NCBI GenBank assembly: GCA_949987705.1
Contig: OX465286.1
Span: 8,285,445 to 8,349,444, forward strand
DNA from: Thereva unica
Lineage: Eukaryota > Arthropoda > Insecta > Diptera > Therevidae
Direction: 5' to 3'
DNA length: 64,000 bases
The notes under the pieces were generated by a model. It was not told the DNA's origin and did not search any database. It worked only from the letters and a program-made list of their open reading frames with translations. A program made the translations under genes and the position numbers. The stretch's first letter is position 1. Each line of letters starts with the position of its first letter. Shown one piece after another: positions 11,401-22,400 of this stretch.

Positions 11401-11684
11401 GCTGCTTGCTACGTTCTGAAAGATTTAAAAGAGATCCCCGGACTGGATATAAGAACACTGATAGGCTTCTCAAATGCACAGGATTGCTTTATTCGTCCGT
11501 CACACTCAAACAAACAACCACTGAACCTAAACGTTCACGAATTGTGGCAACAAAACGGCGCGCCAAAGCGCCAAGTCACACTACACCTAACCTAACCCCA
11601 GTCTAAATGTAAATTAAGCCGGACAATTCATTGCATTACTTCCCCAAAACTAATTTAAAAAAAAAAAACTTAATTTCTTTCCAG
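11401..11684. other. Intron sequence upstream of Pax6 homeobox exon 1
   Basis: Noncoding sequence ending in a pyrimidine tract and acceptor, TTTCTTTCCAG, at 11674-11684. It is taken as the 3' end of the large Pax6 intron. Confidence 0.7.
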
Positions 11685-11855
11685 AACTTGATGGCCACCA
11701 TTCTGATGGAACTGGATCGGGAGAAGGTGATAACTCAAACACTGGCTCAAATATCGGCACGAATGACGATGATCAAGCAAGGCTACGACTTAAGCGAAAA
11801 CTACAAAGAAATCGAACTTCTTTTACAAATGACCAAATTGACAGCTTGGAAAAAG
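11685..11855 (+). CDS. ey: Pax6 (eyeless-type) exon: acidic linker and start of homeodomain
   Basis: Internal coding exon bounded by acceptor TTTCCAG and donor G|GTATGA. Frame: the first two bases finish a codon, then the linker [18 protein letters not shown] leads through [12 protein letters not shown] to the homeodomain N-terminal arm [18 protein letters not shown]. The exon ends after the first base of the codon for homeodomain residue 19. The Ser/Gly/Asp-rich linker normally separates the paired domain from the homeodomain in Pax6, but no paired-domain exon is visible upstream. NDQIDSLEK and the linker resemble insect eyeless. Pax6 is a nuclear transcription factor at the top of the eye-development network. 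The 63-bp intron that follows is typical of insects. The eyeless versus twin-of-eyeless assignment is likely but not proven. Confidence 0.95.
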
Positions 11856-11918
11856 GTATGATCATCGGTTTCATCTTACTTCCACAAAAAAATACATGTT
11901 GTCTCTTTCAATCCTCAG

Positions 11919-12122
11919 AATTTGAACGAACGCATTATCCAGATGTATTTGCGCGTGAACGTTTGGCAGCCAAAATCGGACTTCCTGAGGCACGCATCCA
12001 AGTCTGGTTCTCAAATCGACGTGCGAAATGGCGTAGAGAGGAGAAGTTAAGAAATCAGCGTCGAACCCCCAATTCATCGGGCGGAGCAGGCGGCAATGGT
12101 GGCGGTTCTGGCGGCGGAGCAG
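11919..12122 (+). CDS. ey: Pax6 exon: bulk of the homeodomain and start of the C-terminal region
   Basis: Exon between acceptor ATCCTCAG and donor GCAG|GTAGTC. It continues the split codon to give [19 protein letters not shown], then recognition helix 3 [19 protein letters not shown]. Ser at homeodomain position 50 (WFSNRR) is the hallmark of paired-class Pax homeodomains, and Trp48, Phe49, Asn51 and Arg53 are all intact. [11 protein letters not shown] follows the homeodomain as in eyeless, and a Gly-rich run closes the exon. Reading through the donor meets a stop within five codons, which supports splicing. The reading frame passes to 12201 across a 78-bp intron. Confidence 0.97.
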
Positions 12123-12200
12123 GTAGTCTTTATTAAAAAAAACAAAAACATTTCAGAAAATAAGGAAATACAAATTTTGAGCTAGTGTCTTTTCTCACAG

Positions 12201-12429
12201 CCTCAACAATGTCAGGACTTACACCTCCACCGTTGAGCGGCAGTTCAGGCGATCTTCAATCAACTGGTGGCCTGCTATCAGGGGGAATCGGTGTCGGCGG
12301 TAATCATCATTTACCATCAATACCATCACTCTCGCCACGGCTTAATTTAAATGGTGGGTTTGGTAGCACAATGGGCGCTATATATCCATCTATACATCAT
12401 CCACCAATGCCAATGAGCGATTCATACAG
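12201..12429 (+). CDS. ey: Pax6 exon: Ser/Gly-rich transactivation region
   Basis: Exon between acceptor TTTTCTCACAG and donor ACAG|GTAAGA. It encodes ASTMSGLTPPPLSGSSGDLQ, a Gly/Ser stretch, and then SPRLNLNGGF...IHHPPMPMSDSYR. The block SPRLN followed by MxSxxHH and MSDSY is an eyeless-like signature of the region after the homeodomain, which strengthens the ey assignment. No structured domain is expected; the proline/serine-rich part acts as a transactivation segment in Pax6 proteins. The exon ends two bases into a codon and joins 12491 over a 61-bp intron. Confidence 0.92.
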
Positions 12430-12490
12430 GTAAGATTATAATTTTGTTATATATTTAAAATGAATTATAAAGCAATAATCCTTAAAACAG

Positions 12491-12891
12491 CCCTATGACA
12501 TCGATGTCATCATTCACGCATCCGTCTATAACATCAATGCCATCATCACCAAATATTGGTGTAGTTCCAACACCTACAGGAATATCATCGGCCAGCTGCC
12601 TGCAGCAGCAACGTGATATAACACCACCATCACCGTTCCAGTGTCACATGTCATCACGAGGACCTATTACACCGATCGGCGGTACACTAACCCATCATTC
12701 TTCGGGGCCAGGTAGTGGGCCACCACCAACGCACGGACATGCCACTTATGATGCATTAAGCCTTCAGTATGGCCCACCGCCACCGCCGCCACCTGGATCA
12801 ACTGGTGCTGCACGACATTCTCCGTGTAGCCCACATCAAAGCTATCAAATGGTTAACGGATCTGGATATCCATCTAATAATAATAGCACAG
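12491..12891 (+). CDS. ey: Pax6 exon: Pro/Ser/Thr-rich transactivation domain
   Basis: Exon between acceptor CTTAAAACAG and donor CACAG|GTACGT. It encodes SPMTSMSSFTHPSITSMP, then SCLQQQRDITPPSPFQCHM, a seven-proline run (YGPPPPPPPG, about 12771-12799) and HSPCSPHQSYQMVNGSGYP. The motif SCLQQ(Q)RD resembles a block I associate with twin of eyeless, so the tail mixes ey-like and toy-like signatures, perhaps ancestral. The PST-rich composition fits the Pax6 transactivation domain. The frame is intact across the exon, and the retained-intron frame terminates quickly. It joins 13001 across a 109-bp intron. Confidence 0.92.
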
Positions 12892-13000
12892 GTACGTCTG
12901 TATACACGGGGAAAAAGTTCTTTTTATATTACATCTAAAGTTTAAGTTCAATTAATTTTGTTCTAACACAAACCATATTTTTTCTTACCTCCTTTTACAG

Positions 13001-13089
13001 GTTTAATATCGCCAGGCGTCTCTGTACCTGTTGCAGTACCTGGACAACCTCCCGACATGACATCACAATACTGGTCGAGGCTGCAGTGA
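13001..13089 (+). CDS. ey: Pax6 last coding exon with conserved C-terminus
   Basis: After acceptor CCTTTTACAG the exon encodes [29 protein letters not shown] and then TGA at 13087-13089. [11 protein letters not shown] and the terminal QYWxRLQ are the canonical Pax6 C-terminal peptide, conserved widely across bilaterian Pax6 proteins; to my recollection Drosophila Ey itself has diverged here while Toy keeps it. The five exons together give 363 residues of continuous coding sequence with no stop or frameshift, so the gene appears functional. A GT donor-like site (TAAAG|GTACGT) at 13115/13116 would allow a 3'UTR intron. Confidence 0.95.
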
Positions 13090-13136
13090 CATTGGTGTTA
13101 AATTTTAGTTTAAAGGTACGTTTTAGCCGTGTTTTA

Positions 13137-13142
13137 AATAAA
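13137..13142 (+). promoter_or_regulatory. Candidate polyadenylation signal AATAAA downstream of Pax6
   Basis: AATAAA occurs 48 bp after the stop codon, and a T/GT-rich stretch follows. It could end a very short 3'UTR. Alternatively the donor-like site at 13116 splices to a distant terminal exon, in which case this signal is unused. RNA data would decide. Confidence 0.35.
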
Positions 13143-13555
13143 ATCGTTTGCCTGTCTTATTAATTGTAACAAGTCGGGAAGTTTGTAACTTTCCGTGGTA
13201 GGTGCATTTTTTTCAATCCATTCTCCACATTGTCGTCAATGCAAATGCAATGAATCCACGCTAGGGACCATGGACTTATCAAACATTGTGTCTGCCCCTT
13301 CGTGGCACCTGTGTGCTTGCGCTATAATTCTGTTTATTTAATTTATTGAAGGCTTCGATGAGTATAGATTAGTATAGTAAGTGCATTCCCTTTCCTGCAC
13401 GTCCGGAATTCTATAGCATATGTATTTTAAATATAGAAAAAAGAATCGTGAACTAATGGTGACACCCAGGTTTTGTTGAGAGGAAATTGCCGGCCTCGCT
13501 TTAGAAACAATTGATTCAGCTGAGCAGGAAAATACTCCTATTATTTACTTCTGGG
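13143..13555. other. Noncoding stretch downstream of Pax6
   Basis: No gene, RNA or transposon end recognised. Confidence 0.5.
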
Positions 13556-13835
13556 ATTAAAGCCTTCGTGGGATATTGAGCGGGCTAAGTTGCCCTAAAG
13601 CGGACTCTGTCTCGTGTCTCAGCTTCGTTCAGGATCTCCCAGTTGTTGGGTTCTCCTTCGCGTTGCTTTAGGTCTTTCAAATCGTCGGGTTCCTTGCAGA
13701 CATTACAGTCAACGAGTTGTTTGGCTAAATTAAGGTATGGTTCTATTTCCTTCGCCTGATTTCGTGATCTACCCTTTTTTGGTCAGCACGGCGTCGTCCT
13801 TCATTTGTAGCTCTATCATCCAACCATCTACCAGG
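13556..13835 (-). mobile_element. LINE-R (RTE-like) 3'-end fragment
   Basis: The plus-strand order TTAAAGCC..., GCGGACTCTGTCTCGTG, GATCTCCCAGTTGTTG, TTCCTTCGCCTGATTT matches the 3' end of the minus-strand LINE-R copy at 19423-19690, with many substitutions. The encoded part corresponds to the RT C-terminal tail. The copy is strongly decayed. Confidence 0.72.
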
Positions 13836-14289
13836 CCCGCCACAACGGGGGGCAACTGGGACTAACCGCCCGGGCCCCAAGTCAGAGGGGGCCCGGAAAA
13901 TGGATTAAAAGCCAAAAAGTTATAACTCCTATACCCTTGCGTTCTAAACAAGCAGGCAGTAGCCTAAGATTTGTTCCGTTCTAGGTTGCACTATGTAACT
14001 TTACGTCTATACGAGAATCACGAATCGACCGTTCGTTCTCAACTTCTGAATGAACTTATTCTTACCACAGATTTTGAGTGGTTGTGTTGTAGGTTTGACC
14101 CTTTCGGTCCACACGATCAACTTCACAGTATGTTAAACGTAGACGGAATAATATGACTTCTGAGGAAAGCACTAGTAGAAAATTGACTACATAGTACCAG
14201 ATCACTGCCCAAGTAATCCTCAGTTTTCTAGTCAATATGTTTTTTCTGAACGAAGCAAACGAACATTTCCTTCGTACTTCGTTCGCTGC

Positions 14290-15190
14290 ACTGGACCGCG
14301 TGGTCGAAATCGTATTGAGTATGTTGAAGCGTCGTTGATAAACCTCTCGCAACTGTTCCCTCCACCGGTCCCGATTGTGAGACGGTGCCATCCAGTTTGG
14401 CATCCCTAAGCTCTGAGCGTCCTTTTATAAGCCATCCTTCCAGCGAAGGCTAGGTCTCGCTCGCTGTTGCACCCCATAGGTCTTACCTCATCTTCACTCA
14501 TACGAGCTAGATGCCCTGCCCACCGGAGCCTACCGAGCTTTATTTTCTTCACAACATCTATGTCGCGATAGCGCTCGTAGATCTCGTCATTGTAGAGTCT
14601 CCGGAATCGTCCTTCCTCACAGACGGGGCCAGCAATCTTCCGAAGTATTTTCCTCTCGAACACGGCCAAACAGTTTGAGTGCTTTTTGCTAAGCACCCAC
14701 GTTTCGGATGCATATGTGAGTACCTGTAAGACCATCGTCTTATATAGTAAAAATTTAGACGTTATGGTAAGATGCTTGGATTTAAAGAGCCTTGACAGAC
14801 TATAGTAGGTTTCGTTGGCTTTTAGCAGTCGTGCGCGTATTTCTGGATTTCATGCTATTGTCGGCTGCTACTATTGACCCAAGCTAGGTAAATAATTTTA
14901 CCACTTCAAACTCGTATTCCTCTACCTCGATTGTGGGACCAATGCTAGGTGTTTTTGTAGACGAGGCCACCATGTACTTCGTTTTGCTTCTGTTAAGGTG
15001 CAGTCCCAGATTTCCTGCCGCTTGCTTAACGGAGTGACCGCTTCCCGTACAGCTGTTGTTGTTTTCCAATGATGTTAATGTCGTCTGCATAAGCCAGTAA
15101 TTGGATGGACTTGTGGGGGATTCTGCCCCTTGATGTCACGCCTGAATCTCGGATCACTTTCTCCAACGCCAGATTTTTGCAGACCTAAAT
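14290..15190 (-). mobile_element. LINE-C-like (RTE-like) RT fragment
   Basis: On the minus strand from 15190 downwards: an RT palm end (LLAYADDINIIG, about 15090-15100), then AAGNLGLHLNRSKTKYM, EVEEYEFEVVKLFT, and the C-terminal ASETWVLSKKHSNCLAVFER with a KIKLGRLRWAGHLARM tail (to about 14490), ending with a DRWREQLREV block near 14345. This block order matches the RT C-terminus of the LINE-C copy at 32156-32863. Frameshifts near 14750, 14880 and 15060 inactivate it. Confidence 0.78.
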
Positions 15191-15915
15191 AATGACGTTG
15201 AAGGTCAAGGAGCCCATCTGCTTGACCTATTTCTTACTTCCCTTCCAACTCGATACTCCGTCGAAGTAGCTCACACCTTGGCAACTCGGACCACAAACTA
15301 GTCAGCGCTAATTTCCCATATCCATCTTCTATTCCAACCAACGCAGTTCTTAAAAAAAACTGTCTGGCACTATGGGAAAGCCAACTGTTTCCGCAGGGCC
15401 AGTGCGAACTATGCCGCTCTCTGCATTGCTAAAATAATACGGGCAGGAATGTGCTTGTTCATTCCTCATTCTACCATATCTATAAAGCCTAGGCCAAATA
15501 GATGGTTCAATGAGAAATGTAGGAACGCAATTCAAGATAAGGAAGCCGCCTATAGAGCGTACAAACGTTCCCCAAACGAGTCATTTCTACGTGAGTACCT
15601 ACATCAAATCGAGAAACTCCTGTAATTCCATCATCAGGAAGGTCAAAGCATCATTTGACGACAAATTGAGAAGTAAGATCCTCCAGGACAAGCAAGTACC
15701 AGACCTTGTCTCTTCGAACGTGAACTCATGTCCAGCTCTCTTAACGCGGACATTCAACTCATTCTTGATTGGGGCCGCAAGAATCGTGTCGAGTTCAATG
15801 AAACCAAAAACCAAGTACTGTCTATTCTCCACTAAAACCTGCACCATGACGTGTACGACATGACGGACTAGTAGTACAAAGGGTGACTCCTAAGCTTCAT
15901 CTTACCACAAAAAAA
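15186..15915 (+). mobile_element. LINE-J fragment: endonuclease end fused to the 3' tail
   Basis: The plus strand reads GAHLLDLFLTSLPTRYSVEV and LGNSDHKLVSANFPYPS, the LINE-J endonuclease C-terminus, then decayed linker and RT pieces, and ends with the family 3' tail GGACTAGTAGTACAAAGGGT, a segment ending in TTACCAC and an A-run at about 15905-15913. The RT domain is mostly deleted. Confidence 0.75.
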
Positions 15916-15949
15916 AGCCTTTATGGGCTGTGGCCCGCATAAGGATTTT

Positions 15950-17330
15950 GATGGTGGTTTTAGGGTCTCGTCTGTAGCGAGAGTAGCCTTCTTTGGAGGC
16001 TATTTGGTTGTTTGTATTGCATGGTTGGGCATGCCCCAGCTAGTAAGGTTGATATGGTGGATAGGGTCATCTTCTCGTTAAAAATGGCGGTGTTCACCAT
16101 CCTGACAACGTCATCTCTGTGAATTTTATGCGGTGAACTTTGTGGAGTATTCTCCACTCTTACACCGTTAGGGTTTTTTTTGGACCCCTATCCTTTCAAC
16201 ATAATGCCAGTGGGGGTCCTCTGTTGCTGCCGGAAAGTACCCGATTATAAAAAGTTCCCGTCTACAACAACAAGGCTTGCTCCTTCCAAGGCTTAAGGCG
16301 GCCCATCATAGAGGGCGCACCGACCCCTACTGACCTGGGCTGTTCTGGGCTCTGAGCCAATTCGGCTACCGCCTCCAGAAGACTTCCTTGGACGATAACT
16401 AGTTGTTTCGTGGTCAGAAGAGTCTCCGGATTGTTAGTTGCAAGCTAATTCTGACACTTTCCGCTGTTTGACAGAAGGTCGGCTTTGGAGTCGTTCTAGA
16501 CTTCATTATGGGTGCGTCCGACTTTTCTGAAGGCTTTTGAAACCGTATGGCCAAAGCCTTTGCCCTTTTCGCCGGGTTATTATGCCCTAGAGAACAACCA
16601 GATAATCTAACCTCCTTCTTAATAAGAAAATCGGTATTCCTTTCTTCTTCGGGGGCCACGCAGATCCTACCAGCCTCTATACGGGAGTAGCCAGCTTCCA
16701 GATATCGCATAAAATGCTTTCGGGTTGCGCCACCCCGTCTTCTGAAAGCGGTAGTTTTTTCGAGTCGCCTTTACGATTTTAGGTGCCCTTACTTCCGCAG
16801 GAAATCTAAGTAGATCTCCCAATGAAGGAGTGATCTCAACGTACTCCATCCATGGGTTTACGGGCTCAGACTGCCCTCCCTGAAGAAAAATCTCTAAAAC
16901 TTTCCTTCACTGAGACCACATTCGACACCTTGAAGCATGGATCCAAAAATATCTAGCTGGCCTTGTAGGTCGTTCTTTTGGGAGCTGTGGGAGCCCCTGA
17001 AATGTTTGGAGCTCTCTATCACCATTGGAAGGCTAATTCAAACCGAAGTTCGCCTGGTATCCGCAGTCCATCGATAGTAGTACATTCACGCAGTACCATT
17101 CATGACTTCAGTACGATTGTTTACACATTAGGATTGCGGTTTTTATCGAGTTTAGATCCGCCGTATTCAGTCTGCTCCATGGATCTCGAGCAGGATGTGG
17201 CCTAAGGCCATGTACGACCGGTCTTGGAGTCAGTGCTCCCTGCTTGTGCCTTCTTCGAGTCATATTAATGAGTACATAGATTTGAATAGCTACAAACATC
17301 GCCCTCGAAAAGTACCATCAACATTTTATT
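15950..17330 (-). pseudogene. Degenerate minus-strand open segments, possible LINE ORF1 remnant
   Basis: Three adjacent minus-strand segments (16667-16849, 16414-16710 and 15960-16157) read as parts of one broken protein, with pieces such as EYVEITPSLGDLLRFPAEV and FLIKKEVRLSGCSLGHNNP. Position and style suggest ORF1 (gag-like) of a LINE, but I see no zinc-knuckle array or other diagnostic motif. The call is tentative. Confidence 0.3.
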
Positions 17331-19020
17331 GTTTGCTCGAAATTGTTTTTCGCATTCATTTTGGCGCCCCTTACCACCTGGCGCCTAGAGCGACCGCTCC
17401 ACTCGCTCTACACTAGGGCCGGCGCTGGTTGTTTGTGTGAGTTACAAGTCATTTTGGATGTCCTTAATTTTATAATTTTATGTTTGCATGCTTAGTTGAG
17501 AGCCTTATCTTAGCGCTTCCTTTTGTGCTGAGCTCTAGTTAATTTTTCTTGGCCCAGCTGAGAAGTGCACCTTTTGTGTTAGGAAGGTTTAACATCTTCT
17601 CAACATCAAAATATCTTTTATTATCATCTCTTCTATCATTTCAATGGTTTTTTTTTTTTGAAAATCATACATTGTATGTGGCCTACAAACATGAATTTTG
17701 TAATAATGAAATCACCTTGTAGCTTGTAAAAAATGCCACAAATATACTCCTCCCTTTGTTATTATAATTAACAACAAATAAATACTCACCTTCGTTGTAA
17801 ACACCTGAAGGCAGGTAAACTTTTCATGTACATATCTTCCTAGATGTTTTTCACATGTACACACACAAAATAATAGCTATTATATAAAAAAAATGATATG
17901 AAATTGTGAGCACACATACAAAAATATTTACCAATTAGTGCTACCGTAAAAAAAAAAAATAATAATAATTAATAAAAAATGTATGTGAAAAAAAACTCCT
18001 TTTAAAATATATATTTAAAGTAAAGAAATTACAAGAGAGACTAAAGACAAAAAAAAAATAGGCAAAAAAGAAAAGAAGTATTAAAACTAAAATAACAAAA
18101 ATTAAAATTAAACAAAAAGGACTCTGTTGATCTCCGTGTTGTATCTGATTTTTTTAATCTATATTTACACATAAACACACATTTATATATGTAGATAGAA
18201 ATTATGAATTTAATTTAATTGAAAAAAAAAATGAAAAAAAAAAACAAACAAACAAAACCAGCAAAGCAAATCTACATTTTTAACATTATTGTAATTTAAA
18301 TAATTTATTATTTATTAATCGTGAAATATTAAAAAAAAAAAAAAGAAAAAAAAAACAAAACAAAACTTAGGTTTGCATTAAACAAATAAAAAAAGTATTA
18401 AGGAATGAAATATTTCAAAAACATAAAAGAAATTAAAAATGTTTTCTCCTTTGTAAATAACTTGTAATATGTAAGTAAAATCGATGTAAAAATTAAACTT
18501 AAGATGAGAAAAATCCACAGTTAAATGATCGTGTATAAACAAAAAATATATATATACATATAGGTATATATTAAAACTATAAAAAACAAAAACCTTAACA
18601 ATATACACATCGCTAAGCTAAACTACACTAAACAAATAAATATAAGTAAGAACACTAATAGATGAAAATAAAAAATAAAAATAAAACTTTATTAAAAAAA
18701 AAAATTGTAAAAACAAACACCTCCACTCAAAAAATCATTGTCAGCAGGTTGTTGTACGTATGCATATGTTTGTTTAGCAACAAAATTGATTAAAAAAAAA
18801 TAAAAATTAACAAAAAAAAACCTTAGGATTAATTTTTAAACAACTGAGTAATGTTTGATATACAAAAAAAAAACAACATAATTTCATCAAAATATTATTT
18901 AAAATGATTTATTAAAACAGAAAAAATTGAAGAAATTGAAGAAATAAAATAAAAATTTGAAAAAACAAAAAACATTTTTTATTCATTCAAAAAAAAAACC
19001 CCCCAAACACAAGTTTCAGA
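17331..19020. other. A-rich noncoding region with repeated A-runs
   Basis: It begins with a GC-rich GGCGCC-containing patch (17352-17415, possibly a transposon terminus) and then becomes strongly AT-rich. From about 17880 to 19010 long A-runs lie predominantly on the plus strand, mixed with AATAAA-like hexamers. No coding region is seen. It could be a distant 3'UTR of Pax6 or simply A-rich spacer. Confidence 0.5.
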
Positions 19021-19407
19021 TTTCATATTGAAAAAGGCGAAGATCCCCATGAAATTTTTTCTCAACGCCTAAAAGTATGCAAAACTTAATAGCTCTTTCC
19101 GAGCTATCAAAAAAATCATCGAAAAACGCATTATCAGATTTCAAGATCGATACCAGGCGACCATGAACAGCAGCAGGTAAATTTTTTTTTTTTTCGAAAA
19201 AATTGAATATCTCCTAAACGGCTGGACGGATTTTGATGATTTTTGGTTTGTTAGGTTCGTATTAATGTTGCGCATCATATATCCAAAGGACAAAATTGTA
19301 TCCTTATGGCAAGGATATTTAAAAACGTTTTTTCGTCCTTTTTCAAGTTAAATTTTTAATTTTTAGATATGTCTTAACTGGCATCAATACAAACCTAACA
19401 ATACACT
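19021..19407. other. Noncoding stretch, possible transposon debris
   Basis: Contains a segment reading AACGGCTGGACGGATTTTGA (about 19217-19236), a motif I associate with decayed insect transposons, but no terminus or coding motif that allows assignment. Confidence 0.35.
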
Positions 19408-22400
19408 ATTCATTCATTCATTGCGCTCCTTTAATCTCTCATGGGACATAGGGCGGAAACAGTTGTCCACCAGCGGACTCTGTTTTGCGCGACAGCTTTC
19501 AGCTCCGACCAGGATCTCCCAGTTGTTGCCGGCTTCTGCTAGTAGGGTTTTCCTTCACGTTATTCTAGGTCTTCCGACTCGACGGGATCCCAGTCAAGGG
19601 CCTGCTTGGCTAGATTTTCGTTTTCGCGTCGAAAGGTGTGGCCAACCCAATTCCATTTCCTTCGCCTGATTTGGTCGTCTACACTTTCTTGGCCGGTACG
19701 GCGCCAGCGGATTTTTAGGATACGACGCAGGCATCTGTTGATGAAGACTTGCAGAATTGGGTGATTTTCCATGTTTCGCAACCGTACAAAAGTATTGCCT
19801 TAACGTTGGAGTTGAACAGCCGCAATTTGGTGTTAGTTGAGATCTCCGTTGATCTCCATATGCAGAACAGGCATTCATATGCGCCTTGTGCTTTATTTAT
19901 TCTAGAACTGACATCTTCTTCTGCACCACCATTTTCGGTAATAATACTACCGAGGTAGCAGAATCTACCAGGTCCACGTCACGGTTATTCAGCGCTGTCC
20001 GTTCAATGGTGTTTGCATTTATCCGCATTTCTTTAGTTTTAGTCGGATTTAGCCTTAAGCCTGCTGGACTACTTTCTGTTGCCAAATTGTTAAGCATGTT
20101 TTTGAGGTCCTGGTGTCTGTGGGCCAGCAAACAGATATCATCTGCGTAGTCGAGATCCTTAAGGCGGTCTAGCAAACCCCATTGTATGCCGCCTGTTCTA
20201 TTATCTAGAGCGCCGACAAGGATGTCATTTATTACTATAAGAAAAATAGTAATGGCGAAAGTAGGCATCCTTGTCGTACTCCTGAGCTCACCTCAAAGCT
20301 GTCGGATAATTTTCCATTATGGAGAACTCTGCATTTGGAATTGTTATATAGGGCTTTTATCAATTCTATTATTTTATCAGGCAGTCCACGTCGCCGTAGT
20401 GCCTGCCATATAAAGCTCCTATTAACCGAGTCTAACGCTTTCTCATAGTCTACGAAAGCAAGGTAAAGGGGGGATCGGAATTCAGTAGACTGCTCCACTA
20501 TTATTCTCAAGGTGTTGATATGATCAATACATGAGCGGTCCTTCCTGAATCCGGCCTGCTGCCTCCTAAGCGTTCGGTCTACTGCCTCTCTTATCCTACA
20601 TAGTAAGTAATATATGGGACAAAATTTTCCCTCAGTAGATAATAAACAGATGCCTCTCCAGTTGTCATATATTGTTAGGTCCCCCTTTTTTGGTATTTTG
20701 ACTATGATACCTTCCGTCCAATCCTCCGGAAAGGTACAGGTGTTCCATGCTATTTCCAGGATTGTCTGAAGCGCATCTGCTAATTGGCTTTCAAAAATTC
20801 TGGCGGGATGTCATCTTTTCCCGCTGCTTTGCCATTGGCCATCGCATGAATTGCGATTACTACTTCCTTCTTGGATGGGGCCCGGGTGGTGATTCTTATT
20901 GGCTGTGCATTGTTGCTGGTTTCCTGAGGTTCCTGTGTTCCATTCAGGACGGCGAAGAAGTAATCTCTCCATCTTTGGAGTTGCTCCTCGTCGCTGCACA
21001 GCAGCCTTCCATCCGCACTCTTAATGGCATGCTTTTTAGTAAAGTGCTTTCCCCGAGAGCTATTTAGGATATGGTACAGCACCTTACTGTTGCCTGTGTT
21101 TGCCGCCTTTTCCGCTTTTTCTGCGAGCTCATTTATCTGCTGCCTTTTATCACGCCGGGCACTTCTCTTTACCTCCCGATGTAATTGGGAGTATTCCCGT
21201 TCTAGTTGGTGACGTCTTCCGGGGTCGTTTGTAGAGTTTATGTTATTTTTTAGGGCCCTCCTGCGTTCTATTTTTTGCCAGGTTGTGTCCGAGATCCAGT
21301 GTTTCTGGTTTCTTTGGACATAACCGATGCTTGTTTCCGCAGCCGTCAATATTGCGCCCTTTGTCATACTCCGCAGCTCTTCAATATTTGTGTCGTTAGA
21401 AACGGCTTGCTGGTTTAATATTTGTTGCAGGTTTCCAGCAAACTCTCGCTTTTTAACGCTCTCCCGCAGAAGATCTACGTTGAACCGTCTACGGTTTATA
21501 GCATCGCGTTGTACGTTTCTGATTGCGGCGATTTTAAGGCGAATACTTGCTACAACCAAATGGTGGTCGCTTCCAGTATCCGCTCCCCTGAAACTCCTGA
21601 CATCCTCAAGAATAGTTCTCCATCTGCGGCTGACGGCCACGTGATCTATCTGATTTCTCGTTCTACCATCGGGTGATACCCAGGTTTCTTTGTGTATCTT
21701 CTTGTGACAAAAGTAAGTTCCACCTATGTACCATGAGTTGGTGGGAGTCAACGAAAAGCTCACCATTGTTATTGGTAACTTGGCTTAGACCTTGATTTCC
21801 AAATGTTTATTCATGGCCGGTGTTGTCACGGCCGATCTGTGCGTTTAAGTCACCCATTAATACAATGATGTCTCCCCTTGGAATAGAGCGAAAAACCTCA
21901 TTCAGTCGCATATAGAACTCGTCCTTGATGTCATCTTCTGCGTCTTCAGTTGGAGCAATAGCATTGGACTACCGTAGTACTTCTTAGTCTGGTACGCAGG
22001 CGCACGGTAATAATCCTCTCAGAAACTGGTGACCAGCTAATGAGGCTGGACCTGGCTTCTTTGGTGAGTATTACGCCAACGCCATTCCTACGGCTTTCAG
22101 TTTCGTTTCTACCAGAATATAAGGACTCTGGACCGTTTGGGCAGATATGTTCCCCCGCATCGGCCCATCTGGTCTCGCTAAGTCCCATGATCTTGATTTT
22201 ATATCGATTCATCTCGTTGAGGACTTCATCCAGCCGTCCCTCAGCAAGCAGTGTTCTCACATTCCATGATCCGATTCGTGTCCTTGTTCGAAAAGCAAAG
22301 GTCGTCGTCGTGTTGTCCATCCGGCTCCGAGGCATTGTTTGCCGATTCGTAGCAATGGTGTTTTTTATGGGAGCGGGTTGCTAACCCTCAGCCCAACCGA

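Noticed and set aside
11846..12136. Pax6 homeodomain frame read as a single exon ending in GAGSLY
   Set aside because: It starts in an intron and ends by reading through the donor at 12123; splicing restores a continuous Pax6 frame.
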